Source of the DNA: an uncultured Rhizobiaceae bacterium
GTDB lineage: Bacteria; Pseudomonadota; Alphaproteobacteria; Rhizobiales; Rhizobiaceae
Assembly (NCBI GenBank): GCA_947259295.1
Contig: CAMYMG010000067.1
Location: 27,334 to 91,333 of the forward strand
DNA: 64,000 nucleotides
Direction: 5' to 3'
The translations under genes and the position numbers were made by a program. The notes under the pieces are model-generated. The model saw nothing but the letters and a program-made list of their open reading frames with translations. It did no database searches and was not told where the DNA came from. Shown piece by piece: positions 1-8,637 of the stretch (position 1 is the stretch's first letter; each line of letters opens with the position of its first letter).

Positions 1-479
1 CATGAACTTCCCTCTTCGCCGTTACGGCCTAACCGAAAAGCGTGAAACTTTTCATGACCGCGCCGGGCCTGCTGGCCTGGGCGTTTGTCCTGTCGAGAGA
101 AAAGGCGAAAACGTCCGGTCCAGCGCTCGGCGCTAGCCAATAATGCAAATGCCACAAATGGCGAAAGACGTTTTCATGGCGGCTTTATCGCGCCGCCCTG
201 CCCGTTCCGTCAAGTGCTACGCGCAGGACGTGTAACGGGAAACGGGATCGCGGAGACAAGCAGCCGATACAATCGCCGCCTAGCGTGACTGTTGCAGCAA
301 CGTCGCAGCGGGTCGGAAACGCCGCCGGCAAAGAGATATGAAAGACTTTATTAAACATGTCGGAACATCAAATGGGGCATGGCGTTGGCCTTTGAGTGCG
401 GGCCACGCTTTCGACCCAATCGACCACCATGTGCAGCGTCCCGCAACAAACTGATCCGATGATCAAGAGGAAGAAACCA

Positions 480-623
480 ATGCCACTCACTGCCAGCGAA
501 GCTGCACGCATCGCCGTTCCGGCCCTGCCGCTCGCCACGCTTTACCGCCCGATCGGCCCAGCCGCCGTCGTCGCCGCGCTCATCTGCACCAAGAAGAAGG
601 TCAAGGCCACCAAGCCTTCCTGA
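480..623 (+). CDS. Small hypothetical protein (47 aa), internal start in ORF 396..623
   Basis: ATG at 480 preceded by AGAGGA-type RBS; MPLTASEAARIAVPALPLATLYRPIGPAAVVAALICTKKKVKATKPS has a hydrophobic core and basic tail. Confidence 0.4.
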   Translation: MPLTASEAARIAVPALPLATLYRPIGPAAVVAALICTKKKVKATKPS

Positions 624-645
624 GACCGGCGCGCCGGAGACGGCG

Positions 646-1404
646 CTAGAGCAGCTTGAGCTGCTCGTCGGCTGCCGGTCTTTTCGGCAGCGATGTATCG
701 CCGGCCAGCGCCGGCTCGACACGCTGCTGAAGCTCCGGCCCGGTGTTTGCCACCTTGTTGACCCTGTCCGAAACCGGTATCGCCTCGAACAGTCCCTGTT
801 CGGGCGGCTGCAAAAGGTCGGCCACATCGCGCGGCTCCTGCGTGCGGCAGTCAAGCCAGCGGGCAAAGTCCTCCGGCTTGATCACCACCGGCATGCGGTC
901 GTGGATGTGGGCGATGTCGCCGTTTGCGGCCGTTGTGAGGATCGCGCCGGTATCGATCTCCGATCCGCCCGGCTCTGCGAAAGTTTCCATCAGCCCGGCA
1001 AAGGCAACGATGCCGCCGCCCTTCGGCCTGATCCAGTAGGGCTGCGACTTGTTCTTGCCGTCGCGCCGCCATTCGTAGAAGCCGGACGCCGGAATCAGCG
1101 CCCGGCGATGGCGCATGGCGGCCCTGAAGGAGGCTTTCTCCGCCGCGGTCTCGGCACGCGCATTGATGAGCAACGGCAGGTCGGCCGGGTTCTTCGCCCA
1201 GCCGGGGATCAGCCCCCAGCGCACGAGCAGCGAGCGGCGATCCGGCAGGTTGGACCCGGGCTCGCGCGGGCTGCCGGCGATGACCAGCAGGATCGGCTGC
1301 GTCGGGGCGATATTGTAGCGCGCCGGAAAGTCCTCGACATCGGCCAGCGCGAAATGCGCGGCGATCTCGTCGGGCGTGGCATCAATGGCGAAGCGGCCGC
1401 ACAT
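646..1404 (-). CDS. SOS response-associated peptidase (SRAP/YedK/HMCES family)
   Basis: Starts MCGRF (catalytic Cys2), RYNIAPTQ, INARAETA, PASGFYEWRR and HDRMPVVI motifs. Confidence 0.93.
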   Translation of the reverse strand: MCGRFAIDATPDEIAAHFALADVEDFPARYNIAPTQPILLVIAGSPREPGSNLPDRRSLLVRWGLIPGWAKNPADLPLLINARAETAAEKASFRAAMRHRRALIPASGFYEWRRDGKNKSQPYWIRPKGGGIVAFAGLMETFAEPGGSEIDTGAILTTAANGDIAHIHDRMPVVIKPEDFARWLDCRTQEPRDVADLLQPPEQGLFEAIPVSDRVNKVANTGPELQQRVEPALAGDTSLPKRPAADEQLKLL

Positions 1405-1492
1405 ATCCAGTTCCTGCTTGATCCGTATCGTTCAAAGTGGCGATAAGGGCGGCGGACTGCAAGGTCAGGACATCCTGGGGACCAGCGACCGC

Positions 1493-1903
1493 ATGCAACG
1501 AAAGCATATCAGACCGGCCGTTTCGGTGGCGCTGAAACGCGGCGACCGGCTGCTGCTGGTGCTGCGCGGGCGAGCCCCGTCGCGCGGCTACTACGCCTTT
1601 CCCGGCGGTCATGTCGAAGCCGGCGAGACACTGGAAATCGCCGCGCGTCGCGAGCTGATGGAAGAGACCGGGCTGGTCGCCGGGGCGATGTCGCCGCTGG
1701 TGATGCTGCATGTCGAGGGCGACGAGGTCGACTACGACCTGCAAGTCTTCGTCGGCGAATATGCCGGCGGCGAAGCGCAGGCCGCCAGCGATGCCGATGC
1801 CGCCGCATTCTTCACGCTGGAGGAGATGGAAGCGCTGCCGGTGCTGGAATCGGTGCTGAGCGTTGGTCGTGGCCTGCTCGGCGGGACGCACGCGCCGGCC
1901 TGA
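1493..1903 (+). CDS. NUDIX hydrolase
   Basis: Nudix box GGHVEAGETLEIAARRELMEETGLVAG; start chosen at internal ATG. Confidence 0.92.
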   Translation: MQRKHIRPAVSVALKRGDRLLLVLRGRAPSRGYYAFPGGHVEAGETLEIAARRELMEETGLVAGAMSPLVMLHVEGDEVDYDLQVFVGEYAGGEAQAASDADAAAFFTLEEMEALPVLESVLSVGRGLLGGTHAPA

Positions 1904-1982
1904 GCGCACGGCGCTCACGGCGAAGAAATCGCCTTGCGGGCGCCGGAATGTTTCGCCACAAGGTCCTATGCGTTGGGCTTCC

Positions 1983-2345
1983 ATGAAATTGCTGGCGATC
2001 GCTGCGATCGCGCCGCTGCTGCTGGCACGGCCGGCGGCGGCCGCCGACCAGCCGTTCGACGCCGGGCTGATGCGGCTGGCCGAAGTGCTGGGGTCGCTGC
2101 ACTTCCTGCGCAATCTGTGCGGCGAAAAGGGCGATGCCTGGCGCAGCCTGATGGAAAGGCTGCTGGAAGCCGAAAAGCCCGACGAGGAGCGCAAGGCGCG
2201 CTTCGTCGCCAATTTCAACCGCGGCTACCGCTCCTTCGAGGGCACCTATACGAGTTGCACCGCCTCCGCCACCGAGGCGATCGGCCGCTATACGGTCGAA
2301 GGCGAGAGCCTGGCGCGCGAGCTGGCGACGCGCTACGGAAATTAA
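1983..2345 (+). CDS. TIGR02301-type exported protein
   Basis: Signal peptide MKLLAIAAIAPLLLARPAAA and LGSLHFLRNLCG...FNRGYRSFEGTYTSC pattern typical of a rhizobial family. Confidence 0.7.
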   Translation: MKLLAIAAIAPLLLARPAAAADQPFDAGLMRLAEVLGSLHFLRNLCGEKGDAWRSLMERLLEAEKPDEERKARFVANFNRGYRSFEGTYTSCTASATEAIGRYTVEGESLARELATRYGN

Positions 2346-2400
2346 GCCGGGGTTAACTTTTTCCCCAAAGCCAGCGTACATGTGCGAGCAGGTGTGCTAG

Positions 2401-2420
2401 GAATCTTAATGGGACATTAA
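2401..2420. promoter_or_regulatory. GANTC site adjoining a TTAA-N7-TTAA CtrA-type box
   Basis: gaatc TTAA tgggaca TTAA, about 62 nt upstream of the ATG at 2482. Confidence 0.5.
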
Positions 2421-2481
2421 AGGGATTGATCAAGTTGGTCCGACAGTGTCGGGGCGCCGCTTGAAAGGGTGGATTTTGAGT

Positions 2482-2739
2482 ATGGAACATAGCGTTAGCG
2501 ATCTCGACGCACTGGTCAGGGAAGAAAAGCGGCTGACCGCCATCGAGAATCACAACGAAGCCTGGGCCGAGGGGCTGTCGGCCGGAATCGAGCCGGAGAT
2601 CATCGCCGAAGCGGCGCTGAGCACGGCGCTCGGAGAATTTCTGCGAACAAGCGGCGAGGCCGCGGCGCTGGCACTCATCGAACGCACGCGCGACAGAATG
2701 ATCGCCGGCGAATTCGCGCCCGAGCAGTCACGGCATTAA
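2482..2739 (+). CDS. Hypothetical small acidic protein (85 aa)
   Basis: Complete ORF; MEHSVSDLDALVREEKRLTAIENHNEAWAEGLSAGIEPEIIAEAAL; no family recognised. Confidence 0.7.
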   Translation: MEHSVSDLDALVREEKRLTAIENHNEAWAEGLSAGIEPEIIAEAALSTALGEFLRTSGEAAALALIERTRDRMIAGEFAPEQSRH

Positions 2740-2812
2740 TGTCGGTCGGAGACCTGTTGTTCATGGCGCGGTGCGATCGTTGCAACGAAGCTGGACCGAC
2801 AGAGACAGACTT

Positions 2813-3577
2813 ATGAACGGAATGCCCAAATCCCCGCAATGGCGAGCCCTGTCGCTGGCATGGCTGCTGTCGCTGGCGGTTGCTGCGCCAGCCGGCCTGC
2901 TAGCCGGCGCGGCTCCCGCCCTGGCGCTGAGCGAGATCGGGCGCGAGGAACTGCCGGCCCCTGCCACGCCCGGCAATGACGCACGGCCGGGCATCGGCGT
3001 GCCGACGCCGGACCCGATCGAGACCACGACACCGTCGACCGACGAGCCCGATGGCCAAGAAGGCGTTCCCGGCGACATTGCGCGTCCCGGCATCGACGAG
3101 GACGCGCCGCTGCCGGAGATCGTCTACAATCTCGACCGGCTGCCGGAGCCGGTGCGGCGCATGCGCGACCTCATCGTCGAGGCGGCGCGCAGCGGCGACA
3201 TCGAAAAGCTCCGGCCGCTGATCGGTCCCGGCGAAGGCGGCACGCAGCTTTCCTTCGGCGCCACCGGCGAGGACCCGATCGCCTTTTTGAAGACGCTGTC
3301 GGGCGATGCGGAAGGCCAGGAAATCCTTGCCATCATGGAAGAGGTTCTCAGTGCCGGCTACGTAAAGCTCGATCCGGGCACGCCCAACGAGCTCTATGTC
3401 TGGCCCTATTTCTTCGGCATTCCGCTCGACCGGCTCGATGCGCGGCAGCGGGTTGAGCTGTTCAAGATCGTCACCGCGGGCGACTACGAGGACATGAAGG
3501 CCTTCGGCACCTATATCTTCTACCGCATCGGCATCACGCCCGAGGGGCGCTGGGCCTTCTTCGTCGCCGGCGACTGA
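2813..3577 (+). CDS. Hypothetical exported protein
   Basis: N-terminal hydrophobic segment followed by Pro/Asp-rich linker and a globular C-terminal domain. Confidence 0.75.
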   Translation: MNGMPKSPQWRALSLAWLLSLAVAAPAGLLAGAAPALALSEIGREELPAPATPGNDARPGIGVPTPDPIETTTPSTDEPDGQEGVPGDIARPGIDEDAPLPEIVYNLDRLPEPVRRMRDLIVEAARSGDIEKLRPLIGPGEGGTQLSFGATGEDPIAFLKTLSGDAEGQEILAIMEEVLSAGYVKLDPGTPNELYVWPYFFGIPLDRLDARQRVELFKIVTAGDYEDMKAFGTYIFYRIGITPEGRWAFFVAGD

Positions 3578-3579
3578 GG

Positions 3580-4914
3580 CTAGGCTGCGCGGGGTGCCTC
3601 GCTGAATTCGACCGCCCTGCCCCGGCCGGCCGAAACGATCTCGCCTTCCCACATGACCCGCTCGCCGCGCACCACGGTGCCGACCGGCCAGCCGGTGACG
3701 CGCTTGCCGTCATAGGGCGTCCAGCCGGCCTTCGAGCCGGCCTGCGCATTGGTGATGGTCTCTGCGCGCTTCATGTCGACGATGGTGAAATCGGCATCGT
3801 AGCCGGCGGCGATGCGGCCCTTGCGGGCGATGCCGAAGATGCGGTTGGGACCGTGGCTCGACAGGTCGACGAAGCGCTCGAGCGTCAGGCGGCCGGCATT
3901 CACATGGTCGAGCATGATCGGCACCAGCGTCTGCACGCCGGTCATGCCGGAGGGCGAGGCCGGATATTCCTTGCGCTTCTCCTCCAGCGTGTGCGGAGCG
4001 TGGTCGGATCCCAGCACGTCGACGATGCCCTGCGAAATGCCGTGCCAGACGCCGTCGCGGTGGCGCGGCGCGCGAACCGGCGGGTTCATCTGGATCAGCG
4101 TGCCGAGGCGGGCATAGTCGTCGGACGTCAGCGTGAGGTGATGCGGAGTCGCCTCGCAGGTGACGAGGTCCTTGTGCTGTTCGAGGAACGGGATCTCCTC
4201 GGCGGTCGAGATGTGCAGGACATGGATGCGGGCGCGGGTCTGCCGGGCGATGCGGACCAGGCGTTCGGTGCAGCGCAGCGCCGCGATCTCGTCGCGCCAT
4301 ACGGGATGGGAGGACGGGTCGCCGGCGATACGCTCGCCGAGGCGCTCGCGCAGGCGGAACTCGTCCTCGGAATGAAAGGCGGCGCGGCGCTTGGTGTTGC
4401 GCAGGATCGCGGCGACGCCCTCGTCGTCCTCGACAAGCAGGTCGCCTGTCGACGAGCCCATGAAGACCTTGATGCCGGCAGCACCCGGCAGGCGCTCGAG
4501 TTCACCGACGTCGGCGGCGTTGTCGCGCGTGCCGCCGACCCAGAAGGCGAAGTCGCAATGCATGCGGCCGGTGGCGCGGGCGACCTTGTCGGCGAGCGTC
4601 GCCTCGCTGGTGGTCAGCGGGTTGGTGTTCGGCATCTCGAAGACGGCCGTGACGCCGCCGAGTACGGCGGCGCGCGAGCCGCTTTCGAGATCCTCCTTGT
4701 GCTCGAGCCCGGGCTCGCGGAAATGCACCTGGCTGTCGATGACGCCCGGCAGGACGTGCAGGCCGCGACAGTCGATCGTCGCGCCCGAGGAGGCGGCAGA
4801 AAGATCGCCAATGGCGGCGATGCGCCCGTCCCTCACGCCGACATCGCGCCGGCCCTGGCCGTCATGGTTGACCACCGTGCCGCCTGTCAGGATGAGATCG
4901 TAGGTCGCCGCCAT
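3580..4914 (-). CDS. pyrC: Dihydroorotase
   Basis: Metal motif DSQVHFREPG, FMGSSTGDLLVEDD, GSDHAPHT; start chosen at MAATYDLILTGG. Confidence 0.92.
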   Translation of the reverse strand: MAATYDLILTGGTVVNHDGQGRRDVGVRDGRIAAIGDLSAASSGATIDCRGLHVLPGVIDSQVHFREPGLEHKEDLESGSRAAVLGGVTAVFEMPNTNPLTTSEATLADKVARATGRMHCDFAFWVGGTRDNAADVGELERLPGAAGIKVFMGSSTGDLLVEDDEGVAAILRNTKRRAAFHSEDEFRLRERLGERIAGDPSSHPVWRDEIAALRCTERLVRIARQTRARIHVLHISTAEEIPFLEQHKDLVTCEATPHHLTLTSDDYARLGTLIQMNPPVRAPRHRDGVWHGISQGIVDVLGSDHAPHTLEEKRKEYPASPSGMTGVQTLVPIMLDHVNAGRLTLERFVDLSSHGPNRIFGIARKGRIAAGYDADFTIVDMKRAETITNAQAGSKAGWTPYDGKRVTGWPVGTVVRGERVMWEGEIVSAGRGRAVEFSEAPRAA

Positions 4915-4996
4915 GCTGTCCTGCCGCCCTTGTGTGGAGAGTGCCCGCGGCTTACGTAAAGCCCGACCATATTGCAAGATCAGGCCGCCCCGACCC

Positions 4997-5857
4997 ATGC
5001 CCACCGCCCTCCTCCCCGACCGCGCGATCATCACCGTTTCAGGCGCTGAGGCCGAGGCGTTCCTGCAGAACATCATCACCTCCGACCTCGACGCGCTTGG
5101 GCCGGCGCAGGCGCAGCCCTCCGCGCTCCTCACCCCGCAGGGCAAGATCCTGTTCGATTTCCTCATCTCCCGGGAGACCGAACAGAGCCTGACGATCGAG
5201 TGCCGGGCCGATATCGCCGACGATCTCGTGCGCCGGCTGATGCTTTACCGGCTGCGTGCCAAGGTCGAGATTTCCAAGCAGGATCAGGCGACTGTCTCGG
5301 TTTCGTGGCAAGACGATTCAGCTGCCTCACAATCCGATTCAGGCGGGCTGCGCGACCTGCGGTTTGCCCCGCCTGTCGAGGTCCGGCGCTTTCACGAGGC
5401 GCGGGCGGTGGATGCGGAGGTGGCCGAGTGGACGGCATTCCGGATCGCCAATGGCGTTGCCGAGAGCGGCAGCGACTACGCGCTGGCAGACGCCTTTCCG
5501 CATGACGTGCTGCTCGATGAGGTCGGCGGCGTCGGTTTCCGCAAGGGCTGTTATGTCGGCCAGGAAGTGGTGTCGCGTATGCAGCATCGCGGCACGGCGC
5601 GGCGGCGGGTACTGATCGTCAGCGGCGACGGTGACCTGCCGGCGCCGGGCGTCGACATCGCGGCGGGCGGGCGCAGCATCGGCACGCTGGGCTCGACTGC
5701 AGGCAGGTCGGGGCTGGCGATCGTTCGCATCGACCGAGCCAAGGACGCAATGGATGCCGGCACGGCGATCACCGCCGGGGAGACGGCCGTGACGCTCAGA
5801 ATACCGGCTTTCGCCAAGTTCACCTACCCCGTGTCGGCCGCCGAGGGCGAAGGCTGA
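4997..5857 (+). CDS. ygfZ: Folate-binding protein YgfZ/GcvT-like
   Basis: KGCYVGQEVVSRMQHRG signature. Confidence 0.92.
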   Translation: MPTALLPDRAIITVSGAEAEAFLQNIITSDLDALGPAQAQPSALLTPQGKILFDFLISRETEQSLTIECRADIADDLVRRLMLYRLRAKVEISKQDQATVSVSWQDDSAASQSDSGGLRDLRFAPPVEVRRFHEARAVDAEVAEWTAFRIANGVAESGSDYALADAFPHDVLLDEVGGVGFRKGCYVGQEVVSRMQHRGTARRRVLIVSGDGDLPAPGVDIAAGGRSIGTLGSTAGRSGLAIVRIDRAKDAMDAGTAITAGETAVTLRIPAFAKFTYPVSAAEGEG

Positions 5858-6495
5858 TGCCGGACAAGGCCGGCGCACCGCCCCGCGCCTGGCAGCGCAT
5901 GCTGTCGGGGCGGCGGCTCGACCTTCTCGACCCGTCGCCGCTCGACGTTGAGATTTCCGACATCGCGCACGGACTGGCGCGCGTCGCGCGCTGGAACGGG
6001 CAGACGCATGGCGACCATGCCTTCTCGGTGGCGCAGCACTCGCTGCTGGTCGAGGACATCTTCCTTGCACGTGTGGCCGATGCCTCGCCCGATGCGCGGC
6101 TGGCGGCTCTGCTGCACGACGCCCCGGAATATGTGATCGGCGACATGATCTCGCCATTCAAGTCGGCAGTCGGTGGCGGCTACAAGGCCGTGGAGCAGCG
6201 GTTGCAGCGGGCGATCCATCTGCGCTTCGCGCTGGCTGCCGAGACGAGTGCCGCGCTGAAGAAACAGATCAAGCAGGCCGACCAGATCGCCGCCTATTTC
6301 GAGGCGACGGTACTGGCCGGATTTTCCGTCGCCGAGGCGACACGCTTCTTCGGCCGGCCGAGCGGCATCTCGCCGGACCGCTTCGACCTCTCCTGCAAGC
6401 CGGCGAAGCTGGCGCAGAGCGAGTTCCTCGAGCGTTTCGCGGCCATCGAAAAACTCCGGCCGGAAGCCGGAGGGCAAAGGCCGGCCGTCGCCTGA
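5857..6495 (+). CDS. HD-domain phosphohydrolase (YfbR-like)
   Basis: FSVAQHSLLVEDI...LHDAPEYVIGDMISPFK; overlaps the ygfZ stop by 1 nt. Confidence 0.85.
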   Translation: MPDKAGAPPRAWQRMLSGRRLDLLDPSPLDVEISDIAHGLARVARWNGQTHGDHAFSVAQHSLLVEDIFLARVADASPDARLAALLHDAPEYVIGDMISPFKSAVGGGYKAVEQRLQRAIHLRFALAAETSAALKKQIKQADQIAAYFEATVLAGFSVAEATRFFGRPSGISPDRFDLSCKPAKLAQSEFLERFAAIEKLRPEAGGQRPAVA

Positions 6496-6496
6496 G

Positions 6497-8494
6497 CTAT
6501 TTGCGCTTCAGGCGCATCGCCGGCAGCCCGGGCAGAGCCATGGAGGCCGCGGGCGGGGATGCGACCACGTCGGGCTGGACTTGCTGCAGACCGAAGCCCA
6601 GCGGCCGCTTGGTCGCAACGCCATCGGCAATGTGCAGAACGCTGTCATAGAACTCGGCGCCGCTGAGCGACTTCGGCGGCGTGCCCTCGTGCATCACGCT
6701 GATGACCGTGACATTGGGACAATTGTCCTTGATGGCCTGGTGGAAGGCGACCTTGGCTTCCGGGTCGAGCGCGCCGGTAGCCTCATCTAGGAAGAGCAGC
6801 GCCGGCTGCTGCAGGAGGATACGGGCGACGACCAGCTTCTGCTTCTGGCCGCCCGACAGGACCTGGTCCCAGACCTTGCCCTCACGGTCCTCGTCGCCGA
6901 GATGCTCGATGAATTCGCCAAGGCCTGCCTTGTGCAGCATTGCCGCGACGCTGGCGTCGGTGTGGTCCTCAGCCGCGTCGGGCAGGCAAACGAGTTGCTT
7001 CAGCGTGATCTGGGGCAGCTTGACGTCCTGCGCGGCATAGAAGCAGCGGGCGCGCTCGGGGAAGATGATGTCGCCGCCGCCGTGCGGCCACAGGCCGTTA
7101 ATCGCCTTGATGAGCGAGGTCTTGCCGCAGCCCGACTCACCCTTGACGTAGGTCCACTCGCCGCGCCGGAAGCGCAGGTTCGGGACCGTCAGGAACGGCG
7201 TCGTGTCGTCGCCCTGATGCAAGAGTTCGAGATCGCGGACGACCAGGCCGAAGACGGCATTCTGGCTGCCATAGCGGAAGTCGCAGCGCCCGGTGGCGCT
7301 GTAGAAGTCGCGCGGCTGCTGAACCCTTTCGATGGCCTGCGCGAGGCCGGTGACGCGCCGCGCATTGGCCTTGAGGCTGGCGATCGCCGGCATCACATGG
7401 ATGAACCAGGAGCACTGGCTGATCAGCGAATTGACCAGTTCGGCGCCGGTTATGTAGCCCTTGAGGCTGATGCGATCATTGACATAGGGCAGCAGGCCGG
7501 GGCCATAGGCGACGATGCGGGCGGCGAGGAAATTGTAGATCAGCTCGAACGACATGTAGCCGGAGTGGACCCAGTTGAGCTTGGTCCAGGTGCCGTCGAT
7601 TTCACGGTAGAGCTTCGAATGGATGCCGGTCTGCACAGCCTCGCCGCGCGAGGCGGCGACGTGGAAGCTGCGGCGCAGGAAGGTCGTCAGTTCGGCGCGG
7701 TAGCTGCCTTCGGCCCGCTGCATGGCGATGGTCAGCCGCTCCAGGATGCCGCCGAGCTTCATGGCGACGAAGGTGTTGAGCGGCACGTAGAAGGCGACGG
7801 CCGTGAAGGCCAGGACGGCACCGCCATAGGTGCCGAGGAACTCGAGGCCGCCGACAACCGTCGAGGTCTCGATGAGCTTGCGGCCGACGAAATAGAGCGA
7901 GGTGACGACGCCCATGACGCCCATTGCGAGGCCGATGGCGCCACCGGTCATGCCCTTGATCGATTCCTGCACGCGCTGGTCGACATTGTCGGGCGGCGGC
8001 AGGGTCGAGCCGTCCGGGGCGCGGCTGGCGTGCTGGAGGTGGTAGTGGGTGTGATTGCCGTCGAGCAGGGCGCGATTGAAGCGGCCATTCAGCCAGCGGC
8101 GCCATTTGCGGTGCAGGGTGGTGGAGAACAGGTGCCTGACACCGGTGATGCCGGCATCCTTGAGCACGACCAGCAGGACAAGCATTCCGGCGCTGGTGAG
8201 AACCGAGGAAAGCGGCGTGGCGTTTCCCGGGTCGTGGAAGTAGGCGATGGAATTGACCAGTTCGCCGGAGGCTTCGGCCATCCAGACACTGGTCTTGCTG
8301 GCGGCCGCCGTGAACAGGGCGATGATTGCCGTCAGCGCCCAGGCTTCCTTCCAGCTCTCCGAGAACCAGTAGGCCCGCATCAGACCCCAGAAGCCCTGCA
8401 TGGAGGACACTGCCGTCAATTGCGGCGGCCCTCGCCTGCGGCCTAGCCTGTCGACAAGTGCCTGCCAGGGCCCCTCGACAAAGGCCCGAATCAC
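6497..8494 (-). CDS. ABC transporter, fused permease/ATPase, ABCD/BacA-related (ABC_membrane_2 type)
   Basis: N-terminal multi-TM domain, Walker A GESGCGKTS, signature LSGGQKQKL, Walker B ALLFLDEATGALD; GTG start. Confidence 0.88.
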   Translation of the reverse strand: MIRAFVEGPWQALVDRLGRRRGPPQLTAVSSMQGFWGLMRAYWFSESWKEAWALTAIIALFTAAASKTSVWMAEASGELVNSIAYFHDPGNATPLSSVLTSAGMLVLLVVLKDAGITGVRHLFSTTLHRKWRRWLNGRFNRALLDGNHTHYHLQHASRAPDGSTLPPPDNVDQRVQESIKGMTGGAIGLAMGVMGVVTSLYFVGRKLIETSTVVGGLEFLGTYGGAVLAFTAVAFYVPLNTFVAMKLGGILERLTIAMQRAEGSYRAELTTFLRRSFHVAASRGEAVQTGIHSKLYREIDGTWTKLNWVHSGYMSFELIYNFLAARIVAYGPGLLPYVNDRISLKGYITGAELVNSLISQCSWFIHVMPAIASLKANARRVTGLAQAIERVQQPRDFYSATGRCDFRYGSQNAVFGLVVRDLELLHQGDDTTPFLTVPNLRFRRGEWTYVKGESGCGKTSLIKAINGLWPHGGGDIIFPERARCFYAAQDVKLPQITLKQLVCLPDAAEDHTDASVAAMLHKAGLGEFIEHLGDEDREGKVWDQVLSGGQKQKLVVARILLQQPALLFLDEATGALDPEAKVAFHQAIKDNCPNVTVISVMHEGTPPKSLSGAEFYDSVLHIADGVATKRPLGFGLQQVQPDVVASPPAASMALPGLPAMRLKRK

Positions 8495-8594
8495 AATCTT
8501 TCCACCCTATGGCCCCTTTTTGGACACAAAGGTAGCACGATTCGGCGTCGCCCGAAGTTGCATCAAGGGCATCTTTTCATTTGGTGAATCGCTG

Positions 8595-8622
8595 TGGCCG
8601 ATCTGCACTGCAGCTTCGGCCA
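8595..8622 (-). terminator. Hairpin between the ATP-grasp gene and the ABC transporter gene
   Basis: TGGCCGA...TCGGCCA with inner CTGC-act-GCAG; no T-run afterwards, so a weak terminator or processing structure. Confidence 0.35.
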
Positions 8623-8637
8623 GCCATCCCAGACCGG

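Noticed and set aside
1-350. ORF 85..288 and a possible minus-strand gene start (cat at 1-3) at the window edge
   Set aside because: ORF 85..288 has no recognisable protein character; the edge start has only 1 codon in the window, so neither is reported as a feature.
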